Positions 31,363 through 41,510 are shown, numbered from the stretch's first letter. The stretch is DNA of 64,000 bases from Sutcliffiella tianshenii (GCF_016908565.1 NZ_JAFBED010000005.1:1-64000), one strand, 5' to 3'. Program-made: numbers and translations. Notes: generated by a model from the letters alone, not told the origin.

Positions 31363-31395
31363 CAAAAAAACTAGCTTTTTTTGCTAGTTTTTTAA
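31363..31395 (-). terminator. Terminator of yjaZ
   Basis: AAAAAACTAGC pairs with GCTAGTTTTTT around a short T loop; it works on both strands. Confidence 0.85.
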
Positions 31396-31429
31396 TATTT
31401 TTGATATTTTTACACTATTCCTCAAAGAA

Positions 31430-32212
31430 TTATATCTCTAATAGTATTCGCACGTCAGTTAGACTGTGCTTCATCAATGCAGGATAGAGCCATTCCTTCT
31501 CCTCCAAGAGCCTTTGAATCAAGTAATATCCTACACAGTATCCGACCATTTTGGGATAAAACCCTTTTCCATATAAGATTTTCATGTGTTCTCTTTCTTT
31601 TTTGATGAGATCTTTGTTTGGGAGTATATATCTCTCCAGGAAATTCTTCAATTCTTTGTCCGAATAGTACTTCGTCCAATTTGCTGTATACTGTTCCCCC
31701 AAGCTGTATTTCACTGCACTCTCAGCCAAACCTTCTATTAATACCGATTCTATCAGGGTATAGTGATCATCCTTTTTCTTGTTGTTGGCCAGCACGCAAA
31801 TATGGTTATATTCATGTGTGAGTAGCGCCTTTAGTTCATTATGTTCTATATCTTCCGGAAGGAACAGAAAGAGCTTATCCTTGAAAGCCACTCCTGATTT
31901 GCCTTTAAAGTCCCTTTTGATCTGCGGATTAAGTTCATCAGACGGAAATATGAAAATCGGGATGTCGGGACCATTCCACATTTTCTTCAAGCGCTTCCAC
32001 TCTTTTAGTACGACATTCCAGCAATCTAGCCTGATCAGCTTCTCGACTGTCTCATTCCCATTTTTCACCGGTCTGTACATCCCATGCATAATCAGGTAGT
32101 CATATAGTTCTCGTTCCGTTACATCCTCAAAGTATTTCAGCAGTTTTTTGGAAATGTTCAAGGGTTGATGGTAGTCTTCTTCCAACCATCGATCCGTATG
32201 AATTATGCTCAT
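31430..32212 (-). CDS. yjaZ: YjaZ, DUF2268 putative zinc protease
   Basis: This 260-residue protein carries the DUF2268 zinc motif HEYNH (LLTHEYNHICVL) near residue 135 and the downstream glutamate in VLIEGLAESAVKY. It has no signal peptide, so it is probably cytoplasmic. It lies between fabF and the app operon, as in B. subtilis. The substrate is unknown. Confidence 0.88.
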   Translation of the reverse strand: MSIIHTDRWLEEDYHQPLNISKKLLKYFEDVTERELYDYLIMHGMYRPVKNGNETVEKLIRLDCWNVVLKEWKRLKKMWNGPDIPIFIFPSDELNPQIKRDFKGKSGVAFKDKLFLFLPEDIEHNELKALLTHEYNHICVLANNKKKDDHYTLIESVLIEGLAESAVKYSLGEQYTANWTKYYSDKELKNFLERYILPNKDLIKKEREHMKILYGKGFYPKMVGYCVGYYLIQRLLEEKEWLYPALMKHSLTDVRILLEI

Positions 32213-32300
32213 TTTCTACAGCCCTTTTCTTCACTTTTTCCCATTGTATGTTGAGGATGGGGAATTGGTGAGATGGTGTACACGTTCCAAACCCTCATCA

Positions 32301-32346
32301 AAATAAAAAGAAGCACCCTGCCGCATGTTAAATGGCTGGTGCTTCC
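32301..32346 (-). terminator. Terminator of fabH-fabF
   Basis: GAAGCACC pairs with GGTGCTTC across a 19-base loop, followed on the minus strand by TTTTTATTTT. Confidence 0.8.
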
Positions 32347-32358
32347 ATTGTACCTATA

Positions 32359-33600
32359 TCATTTTTCGTATTTTTTGAATACTATCGTCGCGTTATGTCC
32401 CCCAAATCCAAGTGAGTTGCTCATTGCCGCCTTGACCTCTTTTTGGCGTGCTTTGTTTGGGACATAGTCCAGGTCGCATTCAGGGTCCGGTGTTTCCAGG
32501 TTGATGGTTGGCGGGATGATGGAATTCTCGATCGCTTTGATCGTGAAAATCGCTTCCACTCCCCCAGCAGCCCCAAGCAGATGCCCGGTCATGGATTTAG
32601 TGGAGCTTATCGCAACTTTCTGTGCATGCTCCCCCATTACTTCCTTGATTGCCAATGTCTCAAATTTATCATTGTATTCGGTACTTGTACCATGGGCATT
32701 GATATAGTCGATTTCTTCTGGCTTGAGACCTGCATCGTTTATTGCCATTCTCATCGCACGCACTCCGCCTTCACCGCCTGGAGCTGGTGCTGTAATGTGA
32801 TGTGCGTCCCCTGTTGCTCCATATCCTACGATTTCAGCATAGATCCTCGCTCCACGGGCAAGAGCATGATCAAGATCTTCAAGAACTAGGATACCCGCTC
32901 CCTCACCCATTACAAAGCCATCACGGTTTAAATCGAATGGCCTGCTTGCCGTTTTCGGATTGGGGTTCAAGGAAAGTGCTTTTGCGGAACTGAAGCCTGC
33001 AAACGACATTTCAGTTAATGGAGCTTCCGTCCCCCCGGAAATCATCACATCAGCGTCCCCGCGCTGAATCACCTTGAATGCATCCCCAATGGAATTCGTA
33101 CCTGTCGCACAAGCGGTTACTGTACAGGAATTCACACCTTTTGCACCTAAAGCGATTGAAATCTGTCCTGTTGCCATGTCAGGAATCATCATCGGCACAA
33201 AGAATGGACTGACGCGTCTGGCGCCTTTTTCAAGAAAAGTCTTATATTGCTGTTCGAATGTCTCCATTCCGCCTATGCCGGAACCTACCCAAACTCCTAC
33301 TCTTGGGGCGATTTCTTCCGTGATCGTAAGGTCAGCATCCTTCACTGCCATGAAAGATGCTGCAATGGCGTATTGTGTAAAACGGTCCATCTTACGCGCT
33401 TCTTTTTTATCCATATATTCTTCAGGCTGGAAGTCCTTGATTTCTGCAGCGACCTTTGCAGGGAACTTTTCACTGTCCACACGGGTCAGTGGCCCTACAC
33501 CAGATACACCACTTATTGCATTTTCCCAAGCCTCATTTACATCTTTTCCGATTGGTGTCACCGCACCAAGCCCTGTTACTACTACTCTTCTTTTTTGCAT
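32359..33600 (-). CDS. fabF: 3-oxoacyl-[acyl-carrier-protein] synthase II
   Basis: FabF performs chain elongation in fatty acid synthesis. The catalytic cysteine is in [14 protein letters not shown] near residue 164, and the two histidines are in [11 protein letters not shown] near 304 and [12 protein letters not shown] near 341. It has 413 residues. It lies 40 bases after fabH in the same transcript, so it shares the FapR-type control. Confidence 0.97.
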   Translation of the reverse strand: MQKRRVVVTGLGAVTPIGKDVNEAWENAISGVSGVGPLTRVDSEKFPAKVAAEIKDFQPEEYMDKKEARKMDRFTQYAIAASFMAVKDADLTITEEIAPRVGVWVGSGIGGMETFEQQYKTFLEKGARRVSPFFVPMMIPDMATGQISIALGAKGVNSCTVTACATGTNSIGDAFKVIQRGDADVMISGGTEAPLTEMSFAGFSSAKALSLNPNPKTASRPFDLNRDGFVMGEGAGILVLEDLDHALARGARIYAEIVGYGATGDAHHITAPAPGGEGGVRAMRMAINDAGLKPEEIDYINAHGTSTEYNDKFETLAIKEVMGEHAQKVAISSTKSMTGHLLGAAGGVEAIFTIKAIENSIIPPTINLETPDPECDLDYVPNKARQKEVKAAMSNSLGFGGHNATIVFKKYEK

Positions 33601-33640
33601 TAGAATATACTCCTTCCAGCATCATGTACAATTATGTTCA

Positions 33641-34573
33641 TTATCTTCCCCATCTGATTGCGATTGCACCCCATGTCAATCCCCCACCAAATCCTACCAT
33701 AACTATCAGGTCGTCGTCTTTGATTGTCCCGTTCTCCAATTCTTCCACAATGGAAATCGGGATGGATGCAGCCGAAGTGTTGCCGTATTTATTTATCGTC
33801 ATGGACATTTTTTCTTCAGGCAGCCCCAGACGCTCCCTGGCTGCCTCCATGATCCGGATGTTTGCTTGGTGAGGAATGAGGAAGTCGACATCCTCCTTCG
33901 TCAAACCTGCCTTTTGCAATACATTAACAGAAGACTCACCCATTTGTCTGACCGCAAATTTAAACACTTCACGGCCGTTCATGATGATGGTTTCATCCTG
34001 ATAGAGATGTTTCGCACCGGTTCCATCTGCTCCAAGTTCGAAAGAGAGGATACCGCGCCCTTCAGAAACTGGTGCAATGACAGCGGCACCTGCACCATCA
34101 CCAAAGAGCACTGCTGTGTTTCGATCTTCCCAGTCCACGATCTTGGACAACTTTTCCACCCCTACAACTAAAACGTGTTTATAGGTCCCCGCTTCCACAA
34201 ATTGTTTGGCGGTGATGATGCCATACATGAATCCTGCGCAGGCAGCACTGATATCAAAAGCATTCGCTTTTTTCGCGCCCAGTCTTTCTTGGATCATACA
34301 TGCAACTGAAGGAAATGGATGATCCGGCGTCACGGTTGCCACGATTATCATTTCTACTTCCTCAGCGGAAATCCCTGCATCCTTCAACGCTTTTTCAGCG
34401 GCGAAAAAGGCCATGTCGGACGTTTCCACCTCATCACTTGCGATTCTTCTTTCCTCTATCCCGGTTCTCGTTTTTATCCATTCATCCGTTGTATCTACCA
34501 TTTTTTCCAGATCAGCATTTGTGAGTACCTTTTCAGGTACATATCTTCCGATTCCGACAATCCCTGCATTCAT
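33641..34573 (-). CDS. fabH: 3-oxoacyl-[acyl-carrier-protein] synthase III
   Basis: FabH starts fatty acid synthesis by joining acetyl- or branched acyl-CoA to malonyl-ACP. The catalytic cysteine is in [12 protein letters not shown] near residue 113, with the histidine in [11 protein letters not shown] and asparagine in [12 protein letters not shown]. It has 310 residues and is the counterpart of FabHA. It has its own promoter with an overlapping FapR-like site. Confidence 0.97.
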   Translation of the reverse strand: MNAGIVGIGRYVPEKVLTNADLEKMVDTTDEWIKTRTGIEERRIASDEVETSDMAFFAAEKALKDAGISAEEVEMIIVATVTPDHPFPSVACMIQERLGAKKANAFDISAACAGFMYGIITAKQFVEAGTYKHVLVVGVEKLSKIVDWEDRNTAVLFGDGAGAAVIAPVSEGRGILSFELGADGTGAKHLYQDETIIMNGREVFKFAVRQMGESSVNVLQKAGLTKEDVDFLIPHQANIRIMEAARERLGLPEEKMSMTINKYGNTSAASIPISIVEELENGTIKDDDLIVMVGFGGGLTWGAIAIRWGR

Positions 34574-34673
34574 TGAAATAACACCTGACTCTCTTTTAAT
34601 ATGGCTTTAAAATAATGCGATGGAGCTTCCTCACATGCGTCATGTTTTATAGGTTATTTTTTATTATCAAATA

Positions 34674-34691
34674 TTATGACTTGGTACTAAT
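34674..34691 (-). promoter_or_regulatory. FapR-like operator of fabH-fabF
   Basis: On the minus strand the site reads ATTAGTACCAAGTCATAA. The left half, ATTAGTACC, fits the FapR consensus perfectly; the right half is degenerate. It overlaps the first transcribed bases, where B. subtilis FapR sites also lie. FapR senses malonyl-CoA. Confidence 0.65.
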
Positions 34692-34718
34692 TTTAACCCA
34701 TAAATGTCATCTTGACAA
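34690..34718 (-). promoter_or_regulatory. Promoter of fabH-fabF
   Basis: On the minus strand, -35 TTGTCA (34713-34718) and -10 TAAAAT (34690-34695) are 17 bases apart. Confidence 0.65.
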
Positions 34719-34834
34719 TATATTCTTGCTCCGTTTTCATATCCCCTCCATGTATTAAGGCAATTGCCCATGCCTTTTTTGAGAGGATGCATACACTATT
34801 TTGACAACCCAGTTATACAAAAGAGGTGACAACA

Positions 34835-35083
34835 ATGAGTGAGGAACAGGTTAATAAGGAAAAAGAGCAAGTGGACGCAGATCCCTTTACAAGGTTGATG
34901 TTCGGCCAGCCCAGAAGAAGTGAAAATCCCACTGAAAAAACTGAAGAAGGTACTCAGAAGAAATTTGGAGAAGACTATTATGCATTGATTGAGCAGGTGG
35001 ACTCCATCATGGATTCTGTCAATAAACTGAAGCCGATGCTAAAAGAGTTCTCCCCTATCATCGATTACTTTAAGAAAAAGTAA
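34835..35083 (+). CDS. Small acidic/basic protein of unknown function
   Basis: This 82-residue protein is highly charged and has no membrane segment. The second half (YYALIEQVDSIMDSVNKLKPML) looks helical. The ATG at 34835 has aagaggtg eight bases upstream; a GTG at 34826 is inside that site. It ends in a terminator shared with comZ. It occupies the place of yjzB of B. subtilis, but I cannot confirm homology. Confidence 0.7.
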   Translation: MSEEQVNKEKEQVDADPFTRLMFGQPRRSENPTEKTEEGTQKKFGEDYYALIEQVDSIMDSVNKLKPMLKEFSPIIDYFKKK

Positions 35084-35120
35084 AAAAGGATGCCCTAAAT
35101 TTTAGGGCAATCCTTTTTTT
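35082..35120 (+). terminator. Bidirectional terminator, small gene / comZ
   Basis: AAAAAGGATGCCCTAAA pairs with TTTAGGGCAATCCTTTTT; A and T runs flank both sides. Confidence 0.92.
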
Positions 35121-35307
35121 AGTCTATATCCAAACTATTCTGTTTCCCCAATTCATAAGCGTCGTCCATCACTTTTGTGAGCAGGGATATTAAAGGCTGA
35201 ATGTGCTGTGGTTCGAGTGTCAGTCCAGTTTCATCAAGCATTTGTTTTGCTTCCGGTAAATATTTCATTGCGATTGCCATGTACTGCATCGTTCTATCCT
35301 GTTCCAT
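35119..35307 (-). CDS. comZ: Competence protein ComZ
   Basis: ComZ is a 62-residue protein encoded after med; in B. subtilis it negatively affects comG expression. The helical sequence MEQDRTMQYMAIAMKYLPEA matches the family. Its ATG follows the med TAA with no gap, so translation is coupled. Confidence 0.88.
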   Translation of the reverse strand: MEQDRTMQYMAIAMKYLPEAKQMLDETGLTLEPQHIQPLISLLTKVMDDAYELGKQNSLDID

Positions 35308-36276
35308 TTATTCTTTCCCACTTTCTGACTGATTAGGTAATAGACCTGTTTCCTTGTAATTTGCTATGTGGTCCTGTATATCCTGTTGATACTCTTCGCT
35401 TACAAGTGGACTGAATGTGCCAAGTGAAATGACTTCATCCTCAAAATCAAAATAGCTGTTGCCAGGTTTGAGCTCACCGGCAAGAAAACGCTTTGCCACC
35501 AATTCATATAACGCGGGAACATGCTGAACGGTACTTGTCAAAACCGTATTCTCCCCTAGGTCCGATTGGTCGGATACAAATCCAATGGCAAAGAGCCCTC
35601 TATCCTTAAGTGTATTGATAATGGGAACATTGAACCCATCACCGGCTGGATAGACAATGTCCACTCCACTAGCCAGCATTTTTTCAAGCTTGGAATTGGC
35701 CATTTCCGGATTATCCCAGTCCTGCGTATATTCTATATAGACCGTTGCATCAGGATTTTCATAAAGGACACCTTCAAAAAAACCGTTTACTTCGGGCTGC
35801 CATTCAAAAGCTGCAATGACCCCGATTTTATTGGTTTGCGACATCTTCCCCGCTACCATCCCACCGAAAAATCCCATCGCATTCGCCTTGAAATTAAGAC
35901 TTGTAACATTATCTCCACTTACATCCGAATTAAAACAGACAAAGTGAATATCTGGATACTCGTCTCCTATTTTGCTGAAAACTTGGGCATATTCACTGCC
36001 ATGGCCGAATATGAGATTGATTCCTTTTTTTTCAAACTTCTTTACCGCCTTGATGATTTCATCTTCCTTATGTATTCCTTCTTCATAGAAAACATCAACA
36101 CCAAATTCCGATTGGATCCTCAAAAGGCCTTTATACCCCTTGGTTCCCCATACCTGATCATCAATGGAGTCAGGGACGAGCAGTCCCACCTTCTGAAGCT
36201 TTGATTCTGTTTCAGGTTGTCCACATGCAGATAAAAAAAGAAAAACAAGAAGAATGAACCATATTGGCTTTTTCAT
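35308..36276 (-). CDS. med: Med, BMP-family lipoprotein, positive regulator of comK
   Basis: Med is a 322-residue lipoprotein with a signal peptide ending in the lipobox LSAC near residue 18. The rest is a PnrA/BMP-like periplasmic-binding fold (KVGLLVPDSIDDQVWGTKGY, GMVAGKMSQTNKIGVIAAFE). In B. subtilis Med raises comK transcription by an unclear route. The intact med-comZ pair adds to coiA and mecA as competence genes in this window. Confidence 0.88.
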   Translation of the reverse strand: MKKPIWFILLVFLFLSACGQPETESKLQKVGLLVPDSIDDQVWGTKGYKGLLRIQSEFGVDVFYEEGIHKEDEIIKAVKKFEKKGINLIFGHGSEYAQVFSKIGDEYPDIHFVCFNSDVSGDNVTSLNFKANAMGFFGGMVAGKMSQTNKIGVIAAFEWQPEVNGFFEGVLYENPDATVYIEYTQDWDNPEMANSKLEKMLASGVDIVYPAGDGFNVPIINTLKDRGLFAIGFVSDQSDLGENTVLTSTVQHVPALYELVAKRFLAGELKPGNSYFDFEDEVISLGTFSPLVSEEYQQDIQDHIANYKETGLLPNQSESGKE

Positions 36277-36401
36277 GATGAAGCACCACCTTAGTTCCTT
36301 AAAAAAACTCCTATTTACTTACTGATTGGTTTTCCTCTTATATTGTACCTCTCAGGAGAAGAAAGGAAAAGTTAAAATTTCAGTTAATTGTTTAAATGCC
36401 A

Positions 36402-37193
36402 TTAAGGATTATCTACAATCTTTATTCTTTTGGCAGTGTGTTGCCTTTGGAGGGACAACGCTTCTGTCACTTCCAGAGATGATTCCACATAGATTACCTC
36501 GGCGTCTTTTTCCCACTCCGTTTGGGTAGCATCCTTTTTATCCGTTATCACAATATCCATTTCATCAGCTAGTATTTTCAGGGCCTTATTATCCTTACTG
36601 GCCAGCCGGACTGTTCGGCTCTCTTTCTTAAACCGCTGTTCAGATAACTTTATGAGCATTTCTGCAAAATCTTCTACATAAAGAATATCCTGGTCTTCCA
36701 TCACCAGTTTTTCGCTTCCTGCTTCTCCTGTCAATCCCTCTATGATCTTTCTTTGTATCGGTTCCTCTTGTGGCTGCCATGGCCCGAACAAAGCTGGATG
36801 GACCACCAACGTTGAATTGGCATGCTTCAAAAGTTTTTGCAGGATGGTGCAGGTTTCAGCAAAGATTCGCGGAGTGACAAGGAACACCTTACCCGATTGT
36901 TCGGACATGAAGGCTATTACTTCTTGATATTCCCTTTTAAACATTTCCTCAGTTTCCAGACAAAAGTATACAGCATCAAATTTACCGGCAGCTTCTAAGC
37001 TTTCTCTATTAAATAAGCCCTGATAACGGAAATATGCATTCCGTCCAATTTCCATCAGTTTATCTTCATCATGCGCAGCTTTATTTTGACTCAGCTCCAC
37101 CCCATACACTTCTACTTCTCTGTGTATCAACTTTTTACATAGAGAAAAACCGACAAAGCTGGTTGCACCGACAACCATTGCATTTTTCATCAT
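36402..37193 (-). CDS. yjaV: NAD-dependent epimerase-like protein YjaV
   Basis: This 263-residue protein begins with a Rossmann dinucleotide-binding loop, VVGATSFVGFSLCKKL. It continues with an extended SDR-like fold (VHPALFGPWQPQEEPIQRKIIEGL, then VEDFAEMLIKLSEQ). I cannot see the usual YxxxK catalytic pair, so enzymatic activity is uncertain. It lies between yjaU and med as in B. subtilis. Confidence 0.72.
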   Translation of the reverse strand: MMKNAMVVGATSFVGFSLCKKLIHREVEVYGVELSQNKAAHDEDKLMEIGRNAYFRYQGLFNRESLEAAGKFDAVYFCLETEEMFKREYQEVIAFMSEQSGKVFLVTPRIFAETCTILQKLLKHANSTLVVHPALFGPWQPQEEPIQRKIIEGLTGEAGSEKLVMEDQDILYVEDFAEMLIKLSEQRFKKESRTVRLASKDNKALKILADEMDIVITDKKDATQTEWEKDAEVIYVESSLEVTEALSLQRQHTAKRIKIVDNP

Positions 37194-37248
37194 GATTCAC
37201 TCCAACCAATAGTTTAATACTGTATCGTATGCTTTTGGCCATAATAAT

Positions 37249-37282
37249 AGTCCCTATCACTCCATATTGGGATAGGGACTTC
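37249..37282 (-). terminator. Hairpin after yjaU
   Basis: AGTCCCTATC pairs with GGGATAGGGACT across about 10 bases; the T run on the minus strand is broken (TATTATTAT), so it may be leaky. Confidence 0.6.
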
Positions 37283-38028
37283 TATAAATGCTGTTCATTT
37301 TTTTTGAAAAATTGACAGATCGAGCTTCCATAGGCATAACGTTTTTCAACAAGATGGTAGGTTACTGCAATGGGAATCCCGTTTTTTTGTCTGAGTTCCT
37401 CGTACCTTTTACAATGAAGATTTGGGTCATAGCTGGTATTGGTCGTTGTTTGCCAAATTTTAGCCGGCAGGGAAGTTAACAGACTCTGAAGCGTCGGGAA
37501 TCCATCATACCCCTTTATCTCATCCAATGAAATATCGTATGCTGCTGCAAGTTCCTTCTGTAGCTTCTTAAAAAAGAATTTCCTGTCCTTTTCCTGCTCC
37601 ATCTGGGCTTTGAGATCTATGCACGGATTGATAAGTGCAATCGATCGGATATGTTCCTTCAACAACTCCGATAGCTGCAATGCCGTCAAGGCTCCCATTC
37701 CTTCAGCAAGAACATGGATCTTATCATTCAATATTTCCTGTTTTTGAATGATATGATACAGCTGCCTGGCAAGCAGGACAGATTTCACGCTTCCCCAGTG
37801 TACCCCATATAAATTAGAGTAGAAAACGGTATATCCCGCTCTCACAATTTCATCTATGATGCGCTTTCTGCCGATATGTTGGATCCAAAGGCTGTTGTGG
37901 TCATCAACGAAGTGATTGGCATCGCCGATTATCAATACACCAAAGCCATTTGGTTTTTCCGGAACATGAACGGCATTCCATTGTCCACCCATCTGAAAAA
38001 AACGTTGATTTTCTTCCATATTCCTCAC
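37282..38028 (-). CDS. yjaU: Alpha/beta-hydrolase-like protein YjaU
   Basis: This 248-residue protein has an alpha/beta-hydrolase layout (FGVLIIGDANHFVDDHNSLW, then AGYTVFYSNLYGVHWGS). The nucleophile elbow reads LAEGMGALTA, in which the serine of G-x-S-x-G appears to be glycine, so it may lack hydrolase activity. It is upstream of yjaV on the same strand, as in B. subtilis. Confidence 0.72.
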   Translation of the reverse strand: MRNMEENQRFFQMGGQWNAVHVPEKPNGFGVLIIGDANHFVDDHNSLWIQHIGRKRIIDEIVRAGYTVFYSNLYGVHWGSVKSVLLARQLYHIIQKQEILNDKIHVLAEGMGALTALQLSELLKEHIRSIALINPCIDLKAQMEQEKDRKFFFKKLQKELAAAYDISLDEIKGYDGFPTLQSLLTSLPAKIWQTTTNTSYDPNLHCKRYEELRQKNGIPIAVTYHLVEKRYAYGSSICQFFKKNEQHL

Positions 38029-38163
38029 CCAGCCTCCGGATTACAAACTTGTATAGAATATGCTATGTAAAAGAATCCTGCTCTGATAAAGGCAAAAGGC
38101 TTATTTTCGCTTAAACGTAATACTTTCTCCAACCCTCAATGGGAATAAAGAGATTAATCGAAA

Positions 38164-38200
38164 AATAAAAAGGAAAGATTAGCTTGATCTTCCCTTTTTT
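38164..38200 (-). terminator. Terminator of the 41-residue gene
   Basis: On the minus strand, AAGGGAAGAT pairs with ATCTTTCCTT around caagcta, then a T-rich tail. Confidence 0.8.
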
Positions 38201-38325
38201 CATTCCGATCCATATTGAAGCTCTTGCTTAAGCCTATGCAAGGTTTCCATTCCCAGCTCAGTCAAATTGCTCTGTTCCTGTGAAAGGAGCATTTCGAGTT
38301 CCTGCATTTTTTCTTCACTATTCAT
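38200..38325 (-). CDS. 41-residue acidic protein, unknown
   Basis: I read a short frame beginning MNSEEKMQELEMLLSQEQ and ending LKQELQYGSE, followed by TGA. It has a strong aagggg ribosome site about 9 bases before the ATG and a terminator right after the stop. It looks like one amphipathic helix with no membrane segment. It lies between yjaU and yjzD. I do not recognise a family. Confidence 0.6.
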   Translation of the reverse strand: MNSEEKMQELEMLLSQEQSNLTELGMETLHRLKQELQYGSE

Positions 38326-38476
38326 AAATATTCAACCCCTTTTTCTTCAAGCTTAAACATTTTACATTTATTATATGCGCTGATTGTGGTAAAATATCCG
38401 ATGGATACACAAAAGCTGCGCACCTGGCTCTTTTAAGGTGTTGAACTATTAAAAGGGAAATGGAGGGGAAGTCAAG

Positions 38477-38659
38477 ATGCGAGTATTCTGGACTGTTTTC
38501 TGGTCACTTCTTCTGATAAACATGCTTTCATATGTTGTTGCAAACATGGTTGGTGATACATATAATTACATGTTAGCTTCAACTGTTGCTATCGTCTTTT
38601 CCGTAATTGTGATGCTGATTGGGGAAGCGCTGCCAAACGAGCCTGTTGAAAAACACTGA
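38477..38659 (+). CDS. yjzD: Small membrane protein YjzD (DUF2929)
   Basis: This 60-residue protein has two membrane segments (residues about 5-24 and 31-51) and a short polar tail (EALPNEPVEKH). It has a ggagggga ribosome site and a terminator after the stop. The sequence and place near clpB and yjaU fit the YjzD/DUF2929 family, whose function is unknown. Confidence 0.78.
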   Translation: MRVFWTVFWSLLLINMLSYVVANMVGDTYNYMLASTVAIVFSVIVMLIGEALPNEPVEKH

Positions 38660-38672
38660 TAAGCACGAGTGA

Positions 38673-38707
38673 AAAGAACTTGACCTTCTGGGACAAGTTC
38701 TTTTTTT
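38673..38707 (+). terminator. Terminator of yjzD
   Basis: AAGAACTTG pairs with CAAGTTCTT, followed by T7. Confidence 0.88.
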
Positions 38708-38736
38708 GTGGTGCCAATAAATATCGCAGTTGATTT

Positions 38737-38855
38737 CCGCACTAGGCTGCGCTTTCCGCGGGGCGTTTGTGGAGCCTCCTCGGCTTCGCCTGTGGGGTCT
38801 CCACTAAACGCTGCCTCCCGCAGGAGTCTTCGCCTATTGCTCCAATCAACTGCTA
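38737..38855. repeat. Dispersed repeat, copy 2 (full-length)
   Basis: Bases 38784-38855 match 94-165. This copy adds a left half (gctgcgctttccgcgggg, then CGTTTGTGGAG) whose CGTTTGTGGAG can pair with CTCCACtAAACG to its right, making a large hairpin with one bulge. It lies about 50 bases past the clpB stop. GC content is higher than the surroundings. Confidence 0.8.
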
Positions 38856-38906
38856 GATTCTTAAAAATTCAACACTAGCCTTTACAGAGCAATACTTTTT
38901 ATATAT

Positions 38907-41489
38907 TTATTTAGTCACGATCTCCAATTTTCCTGCTTGGAGACTGATAATAATTTCTTGAAAATCCTGGATGGAACCTTTTATGATTTCTTTTGCAATC
39001 AGTGTTTCTATATGTTTCTGGATAAAACGCTTCAATGGGCGTGCGCCGAAAACAGGATCAAATGCACGGTCAGCTATATGCTGTTTGGCTTCTTCCGTAA
39101 TCTTGAGTTGAAGGTGTTTGTTTTCGAGTCTTTTTTGCAATTCTTTGATCAGCTTTTCCACAATCATCCCAATGTCATTTTTGGATAAGGGGGAGAAGAT
39201 AACGGTATCATCGATCCTATTCAATAATTCAGGACGGAAGTGAGCTTTCAATTGCTGCAGCACTTTATCTTTTGTTTCATCCGTTACATCCCCTTCGAGA
39301 AGCAAATGGGATCCTATATTGGAGGTCATGATGATGACAGTATTTTTAAAATCAACTGTTTTTCCTTGAGAGTCGGTGATTCTTCCATCATCCAGGAGCT
39401 GCAATAGAATATTGAAAACATCCGGATGGGCCTTTTCAATTTCATCGAGCAATATTACTGAATATGGTTTTCTTCTTACGGCCTCTGTGAGCTGGCCGCC
39501 TTCTTCATAACCGACATATCCAGGAGGCGCTCCGATAAGCCTTGAAACAGCATGTTTTTCCATATACTCGGACATATCGATCCTGATGATATGGCTCTCA
39601 TCGTCAAACAATGACTGTGCCAATGCCTTTGCCAATTCCGTTTTCCCAACACCCGTCGGGCCGAGGAAAACAAAGGAGCCTATCGGACGGTTCGGGTCTT
39701 TGATACCCGCCCTTGCCCGAAGTACAGCTTCTGTAACAAGCTGTACCGCTTCATCCTGCCCAACTACCCGTTCATGAAGTATTTCCTCTAGCTTCAGCAG
39801 TTTTTCACGTTCGCCCTCCACCAGCTTCGCAACCGGAATACCGGTCCATTTTGCAACGATGCCTGCTATTTCATCCTCTGTCACTTCTTCCCTAAGAAGC
39901 GAATGTGCCCCTTTTTCTGCCTTCGCATCGCCCTCGAGCTGTAATAGTTCCTTTTCAAGGGCAGGCAGCTTACCGTGACGTAGTTCTGCAGCTTTATTCA
40001 AGTCATAATTGCTCTCGGCTGCTTCAAGGTCTCTCTTTACTTTTTCGATTTCTTCACGTTTTTGCCGTACCAGCCCGATGGCATCCTTCTCCTGCTGCCA
40101 TTGCATTTTCATGCCGGTAGACCTTTCCTTGAGATTCGCCAGCTCTTTTTGCAGATTCTGCAACCTATCCAAGCTTGCCTGATCCTTTTCTTTTTTAAGG
40201 GCAGCTTCCTCGATTTCAAGCTGCATCACTTTTCTTGTCACTTCATCCAGTTCAGAAGGCATCGAGTCGATTTCGGTCCGGATCATGGCACATGCTTCAT
40301 CTACAAGATCAATCGCTTTATCTGGTAAAAAGCGTTCAGAGATATATCGATCGGAAAGGACAGCAGCCGACACTATCGCCCTATCATGGATATTGACGCC
40401 ATGATGGATTTCAAACCTTTCCTTAAGCCCACGCAAAATGGAGATAGTATCCTCGACTGTCGGCTCTTCCACAAGGACTTGCTGAAAACGGCGTTCCAAT
40501 GCAGGATCCTTCTCGATATATTGTCGGTGCTCATTCAATGTAGTGGCTCCGATACAATGCAACTCTCCCCTTGCAAGCATCGGTTTGAGCATATTCCCGG
40601 CATCCATTGCCCCTTCCGTTTTACCGGCCCCGACAATGGTGTGCAGTTCATCGATAAACAGAAGGATCCTGCCATCGCTTTTCTTGATTTCTGAAAGGAC
40701 CGCCTTCAATCTTTCCTCGAACTCCCCTCGATATTTGGCACCAGCGACCAATGAACTCAAGTCGAGTGAAAAGATTGTCTTATCCTTCAAACCGTCTGGA
40801 ACATCCTTTCTGACAATTCGTTGAGCCAATCCTTCCACTATCGCTGTTTTCCCTACTCCCGGCTCCCCGATCAGTACAGGGTTGTTCTTCGTTTTCCTGG
40901 ACAAGATCCTGATTACCCTGCGTATTTCCTGATCCCGGCCGATTACCGGATCAAGCTTACCGGCTTTCACCTCTTCAATCAGGTCTCTACCATATTTCTT
41001 TAATGCCTCATATGTATTTTCCGGTTCCTGAGATGTCACTTTTTGGTTCCCCCTTATCTCTAATATCACTTCCTCGAGTCTTTCCTGTGTAATCGAAAAT
41101 TTTCTCGAGAGCTCCTGCCATTTAAAATGGTTGATTTCCTGATCGAAAAGCCCCAACAGGACATGTTCGACAGATAGATACTCATCCTGCCATTTTCCCT
41201 TCCACTCGTTTGCCTTTTGAAGTATCTTATTCAATTCTCTTCCTATATACACTTCAGTGGTACCGCTTATTTCAGGCTTTGTCCTTAACAGATTTTCCAA
41301 TTCTTTTACTAGTACGGATACATCTATGTTTAACTTGGTAAGGATTCTTCTTCCGAGTCCTTCTTCCTGCTGCAATAATGCAAGTAGCACATGTTCAGGC
41401 TCCAGCTGCTGGTGATTCATGCTCACCGCCAAATCTTTTGCCCCAATGATCGCTTCCTGAAGCTTGATGGTCATGTTTTGAATGTCCAT
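38907..41489 (-). CDS. clpB: ATP-dependent disaggregase ClpB
   Basis: ClpB works with DnaK to pull apart protein aggregates. It is a class I Hsp100 of 860 residues: N-domain to about 145, first AAA+ with Walker [14 protein letters not shown] near 207, the long coiled-coil M-domain (about 400-530), and second AAA+ with [12 protein letters not shown] near 610. The C-terminus has no ClpP-binding IGF loop that I can see, consistent with a disaggregase. B. subtilis lacks clpB, but other bacilli have it at this place. A perfect CtsR operator precedes it. Confidence 0.97.
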   Translation of the reverse strand: MDIQNMTIKLQEAIIGAKDLAVSMNHQQLEPEHVLLALLQQEEGLGRRILTKLNIDVSVLVKELENLLRTKPEISGTTEVYIGRELNKILQKANEWKGKWQDEYLSVEHVLLGLFDQEINHFKWQELSRKFSITQERLEEVILEIRGNQKVTSQEPENTYEALKKYGRDLIEEVKAGKLDPVIGRDQEIRRVIRILSRKTKNNPVLIGEPGVGKTAIVEGLAQRIVRKDVPDGLKDKTIFSLDLSSLVAGAKYRGEFEERLKAVLSEIKKSDGRILLFIDELHTIVGAGKTEGAMDAGNMLKPMLARGELHCIGATTLNEHRQYIEKDPALERRFQQVLVEEPTVEDTISILRGLKERFEIHHGVNIHDRAIVSAAVLSDRYISERFLPDKAIDLVDEACAMIRTEIDSMPSELDEVTRKVMQLEIEEAALKKEKDQASLDRLQNLQKELANLKERSTGMKMQWQQEKDAIGLVRQKREEIEKVKRDLEAAESNYDLNKAAELRHGKLPALEKELLQLEGDAKAEKGAHSLLREEVTEDEIAGIVAKWTGIPVAKLVEGEREKLLKLEEILHERVVGQDEAVQLVTEAVLRARAGIKDPNRPIGSFVFLGPTGVGKTELAKALAQSLFDDESHIIRIDMSEYMEKHAVSRLIGAPPGYVGYEEGGQLTEAVRRKPYSVILLDEIEKAHPDVFNILLQLLDDGRITDSQGKTVDFKNTVIIMTSNIGSHLLLEGDVTDETKDKVLQQLKAHFRPELLNRIDDTVIFSPLSKNDIGMIVEKLIKELQKRLENKHLQLKITEEAKQHIADRAFDPVFGARPLKRFIQKHIETLIAKEIIKGSIQDFQEIIISLQAGKLEIVTK

Positions 41490-41510
41490 TTTTCAACACC
41501 CGCCTTTTTG

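Noticed and set aside
34757-34780. Short hairpin AAGGCA / TGCCTT with T6 before the 82-residue gene
   Set aside because: The stem is only 6 bp. It could be an attenuator or leftover terminator, but the support is too weak to list.
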